A DNA stretch of 64,000 nucleotides from Streptomyces sp. DG2A-72 (lineage in GTDB: Bacteria; Actinomycetota; Actinomycetes; Streptomycetales; Streptomycetaceae): contig NZ_JASTLC010000001.1 of the NCBI RefSeq assembly GCF_030499575.1, positions 10,130,001 through 10,194,000 of the forward strand. The letters run 5' to 3'. The notes under the pieces are model-generated. The model was not told the DNA's origin. It saw only the letters and a list, made by a program, of their open reading frames with translations, and searched no databases. Position 1 is the stretch's first letter. Each line of letters starts with the position of its first letter. Made by a program: the position numbers and the translations under genes. Positions 8,740 to 17,269 of the stretch are shown in pieces.

Positions 8740-9873
8740 TCAGGCAACGTTGGCCTTGTTCACGACCTCGCGGAGGCGTTCGTCGGTGGCGTGCTTGTTC
8801 CGCCAGATGATGTAGCGGCGGATCATGCTTCCCTGCTCCTTGTGGCTGGTGTGGTCGGTGCCGTTGAGTGCGAAGTAGCGCAGGGCGGTGAACTGAGCCT
8901 CGATCCGGTTGAGCCAGGAGCTGTTGGTCGGGGTGTAGGCCATCTCCACGTTGTTCGCCGCAGCCCACGTCGCGACCCGCTGGCACCGCTTCGTTGTCAG
9001 GTGTGGGGAGTAGTTGTCGCAGACGATCGCAATGCGTATGTCCATCGGGTGCAGGGAGCGCAGGTAGCGGCAGAACTCGAGGAACTTCGAGCGGTTCTTG
9101 GTCTTCTTGACGTGCCCGTAGAGCTGGTCCTTGGCGAGGTCGTAGGCGGCGAACAGGTGGCGGACACCGTGCGGCCGGGTGTAGGTCGCCCGGCGGCGGG
9201 GCCGGGGCTCACGATCGGGATCCTTGTGCCGGCCGCCACGTTCGGCCCATTGCCGGCCGGGGTGGGGCTGGAGGTTGAGCGGCCCGAACTCGCCCAGGCA
9301 CAAGATGACTTCGGGCTCGCCTTCCTCGGGTATGACCTCGCCGTCGGCGATCGCGTAGAGATGCTCGACCCGGGCCTTCTTGGTCGCGTAGTCCGGGTCG
9401 CGTGAGGTCTTCCAGGTCTTCACACATTGAAACGAGACGCCCTCCTCGCGGAGCAGGACCCGAAGGCCCTCGTGGCTGATGTCGTCGACCACCCCCTCGG
9501 CGACCAGGAAGTCGGCCAGCTTGGCCAGGCTCCAGGTCGAGAACGGCAGGCCGTGCTCGGCCGGCTTGGACTTGGCGATCTTCTTGATCTCCCGGCGTTC
9601 CGGGAGGGTGAAGGTCTTCGGGCGGCCGCCCTTGTACTTCGGGTAGAGCGAGTCGAAGCCGTCGGTGTTGAAGTTGTGGAGCACGTCCCGGACCCGGTCC
9701 GGGCTGGTGAACGTCACCTCGGCGATCTTGACCACGGGCATGGCTTGCGCGGATAACAGCACCATCTGGGCCCGCCGCCAGGTCACCACCGACCCGGTGC
9801 CTCTGCGGATGATCCGCAGCAACCGCCTGCCCTCGTCGTCATCAATCTCCCGGACCTGCACACGTTCAGCCAC
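8740..9873 (-). CDS. IS630-family transposase with a mutated first catalytic Asp
   Basis: This is a 377-residue transposase from GTG 9873 (VAERVQVREIDDDEGRRLL). The N-terminal helix-turn-helix (VVKIAEVTFTSPDRVRDVLH) is followed by the DDE core. The second Asp (IVCDNYSPHLT) and the Glu (WLNRIEAQFTAL) are present. The first Asp, normally in LDEFGPLNLQP, is Gly here (CLGEFGPLNLQP, codon GGC, one base from GAC). The reading frame is open throughout, so the mutation alone should inactivate the enzyme. Confidence 0.9.
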   Translation of the reverse strand: MAERVQVREIDDDEGRRLLRIIRRGTGSVVTWRRAQMVLLSAQAMPVVKIAEVTFTSPDRVRDVLHNFNTDGFDSLYPKYKGGRPKTFTLPERREIKKIAKSKPAEHGLPFSTWSLAKLADFLVAEGVVDDISHEGLRVLLREEGVSFQCVKTWKTSRDPDYATKKARVEHLYAIADGEVIPEEGEPEVILCLGEFGPLNLQPHPGRQWAERGGRHKDPDREPRPRRRATYTRPHGVRHLFAAYDLAKDQLYGHVKKTKNRSKFLEFCRYLRSLHPMDIRIAIVCDNYSPHLTTKRCQRVATWAAANNVEMAYTPTNSSWLNRIEAQFTALRYFALNGTDHTSHKEQGSMIRRYIIWRNKHATDERLREVVNKANVA

Positions 9874-9937
9874 GTGATCATTCTGGCCGTCCTTTACCGG
9901 ACTACGGCTCAAGGCTCTCGACCATGCGCCACAGTGG

Positions 9938-10432
9938 GTGGTCATGGGCATCTGGGTGAACATCATCACGGCCGCCAGCGGACTACTCGGTGCCGGAATC
10001 GGCATCACCGGCACCCTTCTCAGTGAGCGGTGGCGCGCACGATCATCAGAACAGCAAGATCAGCACGCGGCCGTTCTCCGTCTTCGAGACGAACGCAAAG
10101 ACGTCCTGATCCGGTTCTTCGCACTCGTACGAGAACTCGAACGAGCTGCGGAGCGGCGTTCCGCTGGCGAGGAGGTGACCGCGCAGGAGGCCGCAGACCT
10201 GACCAGCCGTCTCTGGCTGCTTCACGTCGAGGTGCACATCCTTTGCACTCAACCGGTGGCCGACGCCGTCTATGCCCTCACCGAGCGACTTACCGAGGCT
10301 GTGCGGCAGCCCGTTGGCGAGGCCATTCACCTGTACCTTTCCGCAGCCCGACTCGCCGCCATCTCAGCCGCACGCACCGAACTCGGTGTTCCGACTATGC
10401 ACGTCGTAGCCAGCTCTACCGCAGGTGCGTGA
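9938..10432 (+). CDS. Passenger ORF of the IS630-family element, membrane-anchored
   Basis: This 164-residue protein starts at GTG 9938 or ATG 9944. It begins with one hydrophobic helix (IITAASGLLGAGIGITGTLL), followed by a basic, highly helical region (RDERKDVLIRFFALVRELERAAERR). The C-terminus is also helical. It lies between the transposase start and the right inverted repeat, divergent from the transposase, so it is inside the element. This fold type is common among small Streptomyces proteins of unknown role. It is likely cargo. Confidence 0.6.
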   Translation: MVMGIWVNIITAASGLLGAGIGITGTLLSERWRARSSEQQDQHAAVLRLRDERKDVLIRFFALVRELERAAERRSAGEEVTAQEAADLTSRLWLLHVEVHILCTQPVADAVYALTERLTEAVRQPVGEAIHLYLSAARLAAISAARTELGVPTMHVVASSTAGA

Positions 10433-10522
10433 CTTCCATCGACGCAACACATCGGTGCCGCCAGGCACAGCAACCAAGCGATGCGTCGCGAACAGGGCGA
10501 ACGCTGCCTGATGCGGCACTAG

Positions 10523-11619
10523 GTCGCATATTTGGTTGCGATCAAGGAGTGGCTGGCGTGAGGTCCTTGATCCACATCATCGAAGCGCGGAGGTGGAGGC
10601 CAGCGAGGTAGCTTCCCGGGGTTTTGTCGTAGCGGGTGGCGATGCCTCGCCATGCCTTCATCCTGTTGATGGCGCGTTCGACAGTGTTCCGTTCCCTGTA
10701 GAGCTCGGCGTCGTGACTGATGGGCCTGCCGCCCCTGCTGCCCTTCTTCCTCCGATTGGCGGCCTGGTCATTCTTCTCCGGGATGACCGCCTTGATGCAG
10801 CGTTTGCGCAGGTAGGCGCGGTTGCCGCGGGACGAGTACGCCTTGTCCCCGGCGACCGCGTCCCCCCGGGTGCGGGGACGGCCGACAGGTCCGCGCACCC
10901 GAACCTTCTTCAGGACGGGGATGAATTGCGGGCTGTCCGCCGCCTGGCCCGTAGTCAGGACGAACGCCAGCGGGCGGCACTTCCGGTCGGCGGCGAGGTG
11001 GACCTTGCTGGTCTGCCCACCTCTGGAGCGCCCGAGGAGGGCAGCCTTCAGCCGGAGTTTGTGCCGACGCCGGACACGCCGTCGCTCTTCCCGCCCGGGA
11101 TCCGCTTCGGCGTCCTGCCCGTTTCGTTCTTCGGCACTGCCCCCTTTGACCTCGCTTTCTCCTCCTCGGCGGCAGCCTTCTCCAGCGCGGTGATGACGTC
11201 CTCGCCCAGGTGCATCCCGGCAGCGTCGTGGTGGGCCCGCGCGGTGGTGGAGTCCACGCTGACCAGGGACAAGTTCACCTCACCTCGCTTCGCGGCCTCA
11301 GCGATCAGTCCCTCCAGCAGGGGCTTCGAAGACACCGGCGTCCCACCACTGCCGGAATCGGTTGTGGACGGTCGACCAGGCGCCGAACTCCTGCGGCATC
11401 TCCCGCCACTGCCCGCCCGTCTTGAACCGCCAGAGTACTCCTTCGAACTGCTGCCGCAGCCGCTCGGGATACGGGCCGTACTCGCCGATCGGCAGGTACG
11501 GCTCGATCAACTTCCACTCTTCGTCCGTCAGTTGCACTCGCGTCACGCAAGAACGTCTACCGGTCCCGGCCCCGCCACGAGAGCAAATCCCCCAGACTGA
11601 TCACGACTCGATACGCGAC
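10523..11619. mobile_element. IS5-family element bounded by CTAG
   Basis: The element is 1097 bp. Its ends share GTCGC[A/G]TAT as short inverted repeats, and each end abuts CTAG (10519-10522 and 11620-11623), a YTAR-type target duplication of IS5 relatives. The left CTAG includes the final base of the adjacent IS630-family element, so this element inserted after that one. Its transposase is in three frames. Confidence 0.75.
10542..11546 (-). pseudogene. IS5-family transposase, two frameshifts
   Basis: The N-terminal segment (11546-11320) reads MTRVQLTDEEWKLIEPYLP…GGQWREMPQEFG. The middle (to about 11055) holds VSVDSTTARAHHDAAG with the first catalytic Asp. The last segment (to 10542) has GRSRGGQTSKVHLAAD, VAGDKAYSSRGNR with the second Asp, and RNTVERAINRMKAW with the Glu. 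Frames change near 11320 and near 11055. Many relatives use one programmed frameshift; two make decay or indel errors more likely. Confidence 0.8.
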
Positions 11620-11623
11620 CTAG

Positions 11624-12536
11624 GGTCCGTCTTCAAAGATCATCGGGTGGTGGATCATGGTGGGGTGATACGTCGTCATGAACTCACCGATCAGGAGTGG
11701 GAGTTACTCGCTCCGCTGATACCGCGGGCTGTGACGGGCCGGCCGCGGGTGTCGGACCGGCAGGTCATCAACGGGATGGTCTACAAGATCCGGACCGGGA
11801 TATCCTGGCGTGACCTGCCGGAACGCTACGGTCCATGGCAGACCGTCTGCACCCGCTTCCGCCGCTACGCCCTGGACGGCGTGTTCACCCGGGCTCTTCA
11901 GCAGATCCAAGCTGGTGCGGACGCGGCCGGCGACATCGACTGGCTCGTCCAGATCGACTCCACCATCGTCCGCGTCCACCAGCACGCGGCCGCCACCGGC
12001 CGAAAAGGGGGCACCATCGGCCGGACGAACCGGACGATCACGCCCTCGGTCGATCCCGAGGCGGACTGACCACCAAAATCCATCTCGCCTGCGACGGCAA
12101 GGGGCGCCCGCTCGCAGTCCTGGTGACGCCAGGGCAACGTCACGACAGCATCTGCGCGCGCCCTCTTCTGGAGCGCATCCGTGTCCCTCGCACCGGACCG
12201 GGCCGACCCCGTTGCAGGCCTGATCAGGTCATCGCAGACAAGGCCTACAGCTCCCGCGGCTTCCGCGCCTACCTGCGTAAACGCGGCATCGGGCACACTA
12301 TCCCGGAGAAGACCGACCAGCAGCGACACCGGCACAACCGTGGCGGTCGCGGCGGGCGGCCACCGGTGTTCGACCGGCAGGTCTACCGTCAACGCAACGT
12401 CGTCGAACGCTGCTTCAACCGGCTCAAAGGCTTCCGTGGAATCGCCACCCGATACGAGAAGACCGCCGCCTCCTACGAAGCAGCGGTCACACTCGCGTCA
12501 TTCCTGCTCTGGGCAAGATCCGTTTGAAGACGGACC
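11624..12536. mobile_element. IS5-family (IS427-like) element bounded by CTAG
   Basis: The element is 913 bp with a 14-bp perfect inverted repeat GGTCCGTCTTCAAA at its ends. CTAG lies at 11620-11623 and 12537-12540. The left CTAG is shared with the end of the neighbouring IS5-family element, so the two stand directly side by side. Its size and two-frame transposase are typical of the IS427 group. Confidence 0.85.
11665..12527 (+). CDS. IS427-like transposase in two overlapping frames
   Basis: The first frame starts at GTG 11665 (VIRRHELTDQEWELLAPLIP) and runs to a stop at 12069, including the first catalytic Asp in VQIDSTIVRVHQHAA. The second frame takes over before the stop (GRSRGGLTTKIHLACDG) and ends at 12527. 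It holds VIADKAYSSRGFR with the second Asp and VVERCFNRLKGFRG with the Glu. IS427-group transposases are usually made as a fusion by programmed ribosomal frameshifting, so this can be an intact gene; all catalytic residues are present. Confidence 0.8.
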
Positions 12537-12552
12537 CTAGGACGCTGACGGC

Positions 12553-12813
12553 GTGTCGGTTGCGGTGCGGGACCGAAGCGTTGACGGTGCCGATGTGGCA
12601 CACGCGACGACGACGGGCCGCCAGGCAGCCGTTGGGCTGGGGCTGAGCCCGCTGATGCTGGACAAGTTGGCGGAGCTGGCCGACGAGCGGGTGCGCGACG
12701 GCGGGCTGCGGCTGATGGGCGACGGCGGGCTGCTGCCGGAGATCACCCGCCATCTGATGCAGGCCGCGCTGGAGGCGGAGATGGACCTGCACCTGGCCTC
12801 TCCCGCCCAGTGA
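12553..12813 (+). pseudogene. N-terminal fragment of an IS256 (mutator)-type transposase
   Basis: The 86-residue frame has LMGDGGLLPEITRHLMQAAL followed by EAEMDLHL, the pattern seen near the start of mutator transposases (…GENGLL..LTK.LLE.AL.AELTEHLGY). It ends abruptly after LASPAQ, so the catalytic domain is gone. It adjoins the right end of the stacked IS elements. Confidence 0.5.
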
Positions 12814-12980
12814 GAACAGGCCCGGTCAAGTTTCCGCAGGCCCCTCTCCTGACCGCCCTGGCGTCGTCCGCGCGACGGGGAGACGCACAGCAGGTGCCGT
12901 CGGGAACTCGACGGCGAAATGGGACGACTACTTGATCACGAGCGCTCCGCCAGGGCGCCTTTCGGGACAGGGAGTCGGAC

Positions 12981-13790
12981 ATGACAGAGATCGGCCGTGA
13001 CCGCCGTCAGTTACTCCAGGCAGCCGTGGCAGGCGGGTTGGGTGCGGGACTGGTGATGGCCAGCGGGGCCACACCGGCGCACTCCGCCCCGGCGGGGCAG
13101 GAAGTCGGGGAGGCCGGCGCGGCGACGCGGGAGCCCGACGCGGGCGCGATGCTGGTCGCGGTGCTGTTGTACGACGGGTTCACCGGGCTCGATGCGGTCG
13201 GGCCGTACGAAGTGCTGTGCCGGGTGCCCGGGGTAACGGTGACGACTGTGGCCGAGAGGGCCGGGCGGATCCGTACCGACACCGGCGAGCTCGGGCTGGT
13301 GGCGGAGCGTTCCCTCGACAGCGTGCCCAAGGCGGACGTGCTGCTGGTGCCCGGCGGGGGCGAGCGCGGGACCACGACGACGATGGCCAACCGCGTGGTT
13401 CTCGACTGGATACGCCACATCCACCGGCGGTCGGTGTGGACCACCTCGGTGTGCACGGGGTCGCTGATCCTGGGCGCGGCCGGACTGCTGCGGGGTCTGC
13501 CTGCCACAACGTACTGGGCATCGCGCTCGTATCTGGCGGAGGTCGGTGCCGTCTACACCCCGGGGCGGTTCGTGGAAGCCGGGAAGATCATGACGGCTGC
13601 CGGCGTGTCGGCGGGGATCGACATGGGGTTGAGTCTCGCCGCGCGGTTGGCCGGCGAGCGGGTGGGCCAGGCTATGCAACTCGCTGTCGAGTACGACCCC
13701 GATCCGCCGTTCGACACCGGCAGCCCCGAGAAGGCAAGCCCGGAACTTCGGCGACTGGCACTACAACTGCTCGCCGACGCCGCCGTGTGA
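12981..13790 (+). CDS. Secreted DJ-1/PfpI-family protein with a Tat-type signal
   Basis: This is a 269-residue protein. The N-terminus RDRRQLLQAAVAGGLGAGL has a twin-arginine pattern and a hydrophobic stretch ending at ATPAHSAPA, so export by Tat is likely. The DJ-1/PfpI domain runs from about residue 58: VAVLLYDGFTGLDAVGPYEVL, then VLLVPGGGERG, then the nucleophile elbow TSVCTGSLILGAAGLL with the reactive Cys. The closest known types are isonitrile-hydratase-like and GATase1-like proteins without a DNA-binding domain. The substrate is unknown. It stands alone. Confidence 0.8.
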   Translation: MTEIGRDRRQLLQAAVAGGLGAGLVMASGATPAHSAPAGQEVGEAGAATREPDAGAMLVAVLLYDGFTGLDAVGPYEVLCRVPGVTVTTVAERAGRIRTDTGELGLVAERSLDSVPKADVLLVPGGGERGTTTTMANRVVLDWIRHIHRRSVWTTSVCTGSLILGAAGLLRGLPATTYWASRSYLAEVGAVYTPGRFVEAGKIMTAAGVSAGIDMGLSLAARLAGERVGQAMQLAVEYDPDPPFDTGSPEKASPELRRLALQLLADAAV

Positions 13791-13822
13791 CGGCTGTAGC
13801 CGTATGACAGCGCGTCGCCGGT

Positions 13823-14038
13823 TCAGGGCAGGGCGATGCCGTCCAGCTTGCCGTTCTTGGCGCCGTCCATCAGTGAGGAAAACTGGTTGGCGCTCCTCTG
13901 GATACGCTGGCCGAAGTCGTCGGTCAGGACGAGCCGCTGCTCGGCGGGAGCGTTGGGGTCGACGAAGAGCTGGGGGCAGCCGCAGTCGCAGTTCCCGCAG
14001 AACGTCGCGACGGGCTCCAGTTCGTTGATGTTGGTCAT
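13823..14038 (-). CDS. 71-residue Cys-rich protein of unknown function
   Basis: The ATG at 14038 begins MTNINELEPVATFCGNCDCG. Four Cys are packed as C-x2-C-x-C-x-C (FCGNCDCGCPQLFVD), which suggests metal binding or a modified-peptide core. The rest is polar (LTDDFGQRIQRSANQFSSLMDG). Upstream bases AAGG give a modest ribosome site. No modification enzyme is next to it. It could be a small metal-binding protein or a ribosomally made peptide precursor; I cannot decide. Confidence 0.55.
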   Translation of the reverse strand: MTNINELEPVATFCGNCDCGCPQLFVDPNAPAEQRLVLTDDFGQRIQRSANQFSSLMDGAKNGKLDGIALP

Positions 14039-14764
14039 GTTGTGCCGCCTTCGGTGGGGTGCGGCGCGCCCGTGTGTGGGTCGGCGGCGAGTGTGCGCCC
14101 GTGCTCCTGCCGCGCATCCGCTGCTTCGGTTGTACGAGGGCAGCTGGGAACCAGACGCGTCCTCCCGCCGACCGGTGGAGGGCGGACAGGTGTGACCGGG
14201 CGGTTCTCCGGCGCTGGTGTGGATGCGTAGGTGCGGACCCAACCCTCTGTACCGGGCGCGACCCGACTAGCCCCGTCCGGTCGTGGTCCACCGGCCGGTG
14301 CCGGGGTCCGCGAACAGCGTGAAGCGGTCGCCGATGTCGGTTCGGGTGGCGGCCACTTGGCCGAGGACGGACTCCAGCGTGGGGCAGGCCCAGTGGGGAT
14401 GCCCGGGGTTGTATCGATGCGGCCTTCGGACGCACGCGCTGCACTCATCGCGGTACGCCCGATCGCCGCTCGCGCACCGCCCACACCGGGCCACCACGCA
14501 TGCCCACACGACCAGCGGCCAGCCTGTCTTGTACTGCCCGGCTGCGGCGGTAGTTCGAACAGCGGCGGGCCGATCGCGAAGCCGGTGAAGAAGCCGACCG
14601 AGAGCAGAGCCGAGTTCTGCCCGGCCAAGAGTCGGCCGGAACGACCAGTGAATTCCCCTCGGTTGCTATGGCATGTATCACAACTACTGGATTGAGTGGG
14701 GCACCAGGGAAATTTACGTACCCGTCAGTGACATGTGAGGCCTGGATGCGAAGATGAGGCCGCC
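14039..14764. other. Gene-poor stretch with a possible Cys-containing remnant
   Basis: About 725 bp have no convincing gene. A short minus-strand frame at 14267-14509 contains VARCGRCASG, ECSACVRRPHRY and HWACPTLESVLGQV, with Cys spacing that may be a remnant of a small Streptomyces hypothetical protein. It lacks a clear start and I do not call it a gene. Confidence 0.35.
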
Positions 14765-15502
14765 ATGACTGCTGGGTGGTGTTCTCGCACAGTACGGGCC
14801 GCGGTGTTCGCGGCCGTCAGTGTGCTGCTCGCCTCCCTGGGCCACGTCATGATGTCGGGGACCACGGTGCCCTGGTGGGCCATGGCCGCGGGTGCGGCGG
14901 CGACGGGCGGCACGGCCTGGCTGCTGACCGGCGGGGAGCGCGGGCCGGTCCTCGTCGGCTCCTTCGCGGTGGCCGCCCAAGCCGTACTCCACTCGTCGTT
15001 TTCGCTCGCCCAGGCGGTCGTACACCCCGAACCGTCCGGCAACAGGTCGCTCGTCCAGCAGTGGCTGGGCTACCTGCTGTGCGGTTCGCCATCGGGACCC
15101 GGCGCGGAGCATGACGCCATGGCGACGTCCATGGCCTCCATGGACCACGGAGTGGGCGCCATGCACTCCATGGGGTCGATGGGCCACAACATGGGGGCCC
15201 CGACTTCCCTGGACTCCGGCATGGCCAGTATGTCCTCGACCGGCATGCTCGCCGCCCACCTGCTGGCCGCGCTGATGTGCGGCATGTGGCTCGCACACGG
15301 CGAACGCGCCGCGTTCCGCATCCTGCGGGCCCTCGCCGGCTGGCTCGTCGCACCACTGCGCTTGCTCCTCCGGTTGCCTGCGCCGCCGCACCGACCACGT
15401 GTCCGAGCCCGCCGAGCGGGCTCCGAACGGGCGCTGCGCCAGCTCCTCCTCACCCATGCGATCACTTCTCGGGGTCCGCCCGCCGGGGTCGCTGTCGCCT
15501 GA
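14765..15502 (+). CDS. Membrane protein with a Met/His-rich loop, probable copper-related
   Basis: This protein has 245 residues from ATG 14765. Three N-terminal helices (VFAAVSVLLASLGHVMMSG, WWAMAAGAAATGGTAWLLTG, LVGSFAVAAQAVLHSSF) are followed by an extracytoplasmic loop of about 50 residues. The loop is very rich in Met and His (SMASMDHGVGAMHSMGSMGH), a composition typical of Cu(I) binding. Another helix (LLAALMCGMWLAH) and a basic tail follow. It lies upstream of an ECF sigma gene and a ycnI-like gene, an arrangement that supports a role in copper trafficking. Confidence 0.7.
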   Translation: MTAGWCSRTVRAAVFAAVSVLLASLGHVMMSGTTVPWWAMAAGAAATGGTAWLLTGGERGPVLVGSFAVAAQAVLHSSFSLAQAVVHPEPSGNRSLVQQWLGYLLCGSPSGPGAEHDAMATSMASMDHGVGAMHSMGSMGHNMGAPTSLDSGMASMSSTGMLAAHLLAALMCGMWLAHGERAAFRILRALAGWLVAPLRLLLRLPAPPHRPRVRARRAGSERALRQLLLTHAITSRGPPAGVAVA

Positions 15503-15689
15503 CGGCAGCTGGTTCCCCGAGGTCGTCCGCAGAGCCGCCGTTGAGCCCGTCGGCTCCCCGCCTCGGGTCGGCCGTGCACTCCCATGCCCGGCCGTTCACC
15601 CCATGACTGGTACCGACGTCCCGCCTGCCGCCCTGTGCGTGCCGGCCCGGGATGACGGCTCCCGGATTCCCGAGAAGGACAGACACCAG

Positions 15690-16298
15690 GTGATCACTCA
15701 TGCCCCGCGTCCATCGCGCGAACAGTCGAGAGACGAGTCGATAACCGCCTGGGCACTCGCCGCCCGCAGCGGCGACCCCGACGCCGTCGAACACTTCGTA
15801 CGCGCCCTGCACCGAGACGTCCGCCACTACGTGACGTTCCTCGGCGCCGACCCCCAGAGCGCCGACGACCTGACCCAGGACACCTTCCTGCGGGCCCTGG
15901 TCAGCTTGCACCGGTTCGAAGGCCGCTCCTCGGCCCGTACCTGGCTGCTCTCCATCGCCCGCCGCGCGGTGATCGACAGCATCCGCTACAGCTCCTCCCG
16001 CCCCCGCCTGTCGGACACGGACGACTGGGAGGCGGCCGCCGAACGCACCCAGCCGCGCGGCCTGCCCGGCTTCGACGACGGCATCGCCCTCGCCGAGCTG
16101 CTGGACACGCTCCCGGACGACCGCCGCGAGGCGTTCATCCTCACCCAATTGGTGGGACTGCCCTACGCGGAGGCGGCCCAAGTCAGCGACTGCCCCATCG
16201 GCACGGTGCGCTCACGCGTCGCCCGCGCCCGCAGCTCGCTGATCGAATGGCTGAACGACGCCGAAAGCCCCCCGCTGGTGGCCGCGGCAGCTGCCTGA
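15690..16298 (+). CDS. ECF-type RNA polymerase sigma factor
   Basis: This sigma factor has 202 residues from GTG 15690, chosen because GAGAAGGA lies upstream and residues before it have no homology. Region 2 spans about residues 25-95 (ALHRDVRHYVTFLGADPQSADDL… DTFLRALVSLHRF… RTWLLSIARRAVID). Region 4 spans about 135-190 (LLDTLPDDRREAFILTQLVG, YAEAAQVSDCPIGTVRSRVA). No anti-sigma gene is adjacent. The next gene is a YcnI-type copper protein 125 bp downstream, so the sigma factor may control the flanking membrane genes. Confidence 0.9.
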   Translation: MITHAPRPSREQSRDESITAWALAARSGDPDAVEHFVRALHRDVRHYVTFLGADPQSADDLTQDTFLRALVSLHRFEGRSSARTWLLSIARRAVIDSIRYSSSRPRLSDTDDWEAAAERTQPRGLPGFDDGIALAELLDTLPDDRREAFILTQLVGLPYAEAAQVSDCPIGTVRSRVARARSSLIEWLNDAESPPLVAAAAA

Positions 16299-16423
16299 CC
16301 AACCGTAGGTTGCCGCCCCCAGTTCGTACTCCGGGCGGCAGCAGCCCGGTTCCGTCCACCTCACCGCGGACGCACCGGACCTGCACACAGCCCACCAGAA
16401 AACAGAGAACAGGAGCACCCACC

Positions 16424-17269
16424 ATGGCTGAGAACACCTACACCGTGACCGACGTCCCGGCAGGTCTGGTGACCGTACGCGGGGAGTCGGTCGCCGACGA
16501 TGCCATACGGGCAGCCGTGCATCGCCCGACCTTGGTACGCAGTCTGTGCCGTTCCGGCGCCCTCATCGCGGCCGCGTTCGTGGTCGCCGTCGCCACCGCG
16601 GGGCCGGCCGCGGCCCATGCGGAGGTCGAGGCGGAGGGCGCCCGGGCCCTCGACCAGAACGTCGGGCTGACCTTTTCTGCGGCCTCGGAGTCGAGCTCCG
16701 CCGGCATCACCAAGCTGGAGGTGATCCTGCCCAAGGGCATCACACCCGGCGACATCACCTACAAGGAAGGCCCAGACGGCTGGAAGCTCGCCCCCACAAG
16801 CCGGGGCTACACCGTCTCCGGACCGAAGCTCGCCGTGGGGGAGGACGCCGGGTACGTCGTCGACGTGCGGCAGCTGCCCGACGCCAAGTCGCTGGTCTTC
16901 AAGACCCTGCAGAGCTACAGCGACGGCCGTGTGGACCGCTGGATCGAACTGGAAGACACCGGCGGGGACGACAACGGTCACGGCCATGGCCATCCCGCGC
17001 CCCGCCTGGACCTGAAGCCCGCAGCACCCGGCGCGAAGCTCGTGAGCCCCAGCCCCACGGAGGAGCCCACGACAGCCGCGCCCTCGCCCGACACCTCTTC
17101 CGGCGAGCCCACGACCGGGACGTCGACGCCGCCGGCGGAGCCCGCGGCGGACAGCACGGAAGGCAACGACGGCACGCCAGTCGCCGTCCCCCTCGGCATT
17201 GGAGCAGCCGTCCTCCTGCTCGGCGGCGGCGCATGGTGGTTCAGGAGCCGTCGTAGCGGGTCTGCTTGA
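16424..17269 (+). CDS. YcnI-like DUF1775 protein, membrane-anchored
   Basis: This 281-residue protein starts at ATG 16424, after AGGAGC. A cytoplasmic N-terminal extension of about 40 residues is unusual. The export signal follows (GALIAAAFVVAVATAGPAAA), after which the mature protein would begin HAEVEAEG; in YcnI the N-terminal His is the copper ligand. The DUF1775 domain covers about 65-190 (…GITKLEVILPKGITPGDI… DVRQLPDAKSLVFKTLQSY). Then come a His cluster (NGHGHGHP), a Pro/Thr-rich spacer, a C-terminal helix (PLGIGAAVLLLGGGAWWF) and a basic tail. It is probably an extracellular copper-binding protein. Confidence 0.85.
   Translation: MAENTYTVTDVPAGLVTVRGESVADDAIRAAVHRPTLVRSLCRSGALIAAAFVVAVATAGPAAAHAEVEAEGARALDQNVGLTFSAASESSSAGITKLEVILPKGITPGDITYKEGPDGWKLAPTSRGYTVSGPKLAVGEDAGYVVDVRQLPDAKSLVFKTLQSYSDGRVDRWIELEDTGGDDNGHGHGHPAPRLDLKPAAPGAKLVSPSPTEEPTTAAPSPDTSSGEPTTGTSTPPAEPAADSTEGNDGTPVAVPLGIGAAVLLLGGGAWWFRSRRSGSA

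Larger units (their letters stand above)
8732..10519. mobile_element. IS630-family element carrying an extra ORF
   Basis: The ends are an imperfect inverted repeat of about 35 bp starting GTGCCGCATCAGGCA (8732 rightwards and 10519 leftwards on the other strand). Four mismatches are seen in the first 35 positions. Each end abuts a TA dinucleotide (8730-8731, 10520-10521), the standard IS630/Tc1 target. Inside are a minus-strand transposase and, beyond its 5' end, a plus-strand ORF of 164 residues. At 1788 bp it is longer than a plain IS630. The transposase has a damaged active site. Confidence 0.85.

Noticed and set aside
12553..12813. Independent small regulator gene
   Set aside because: The pattern GDGGLLPEITRHLMQAALEA fits the N-terminus of mutator transposases better, and it abuts IS ends.
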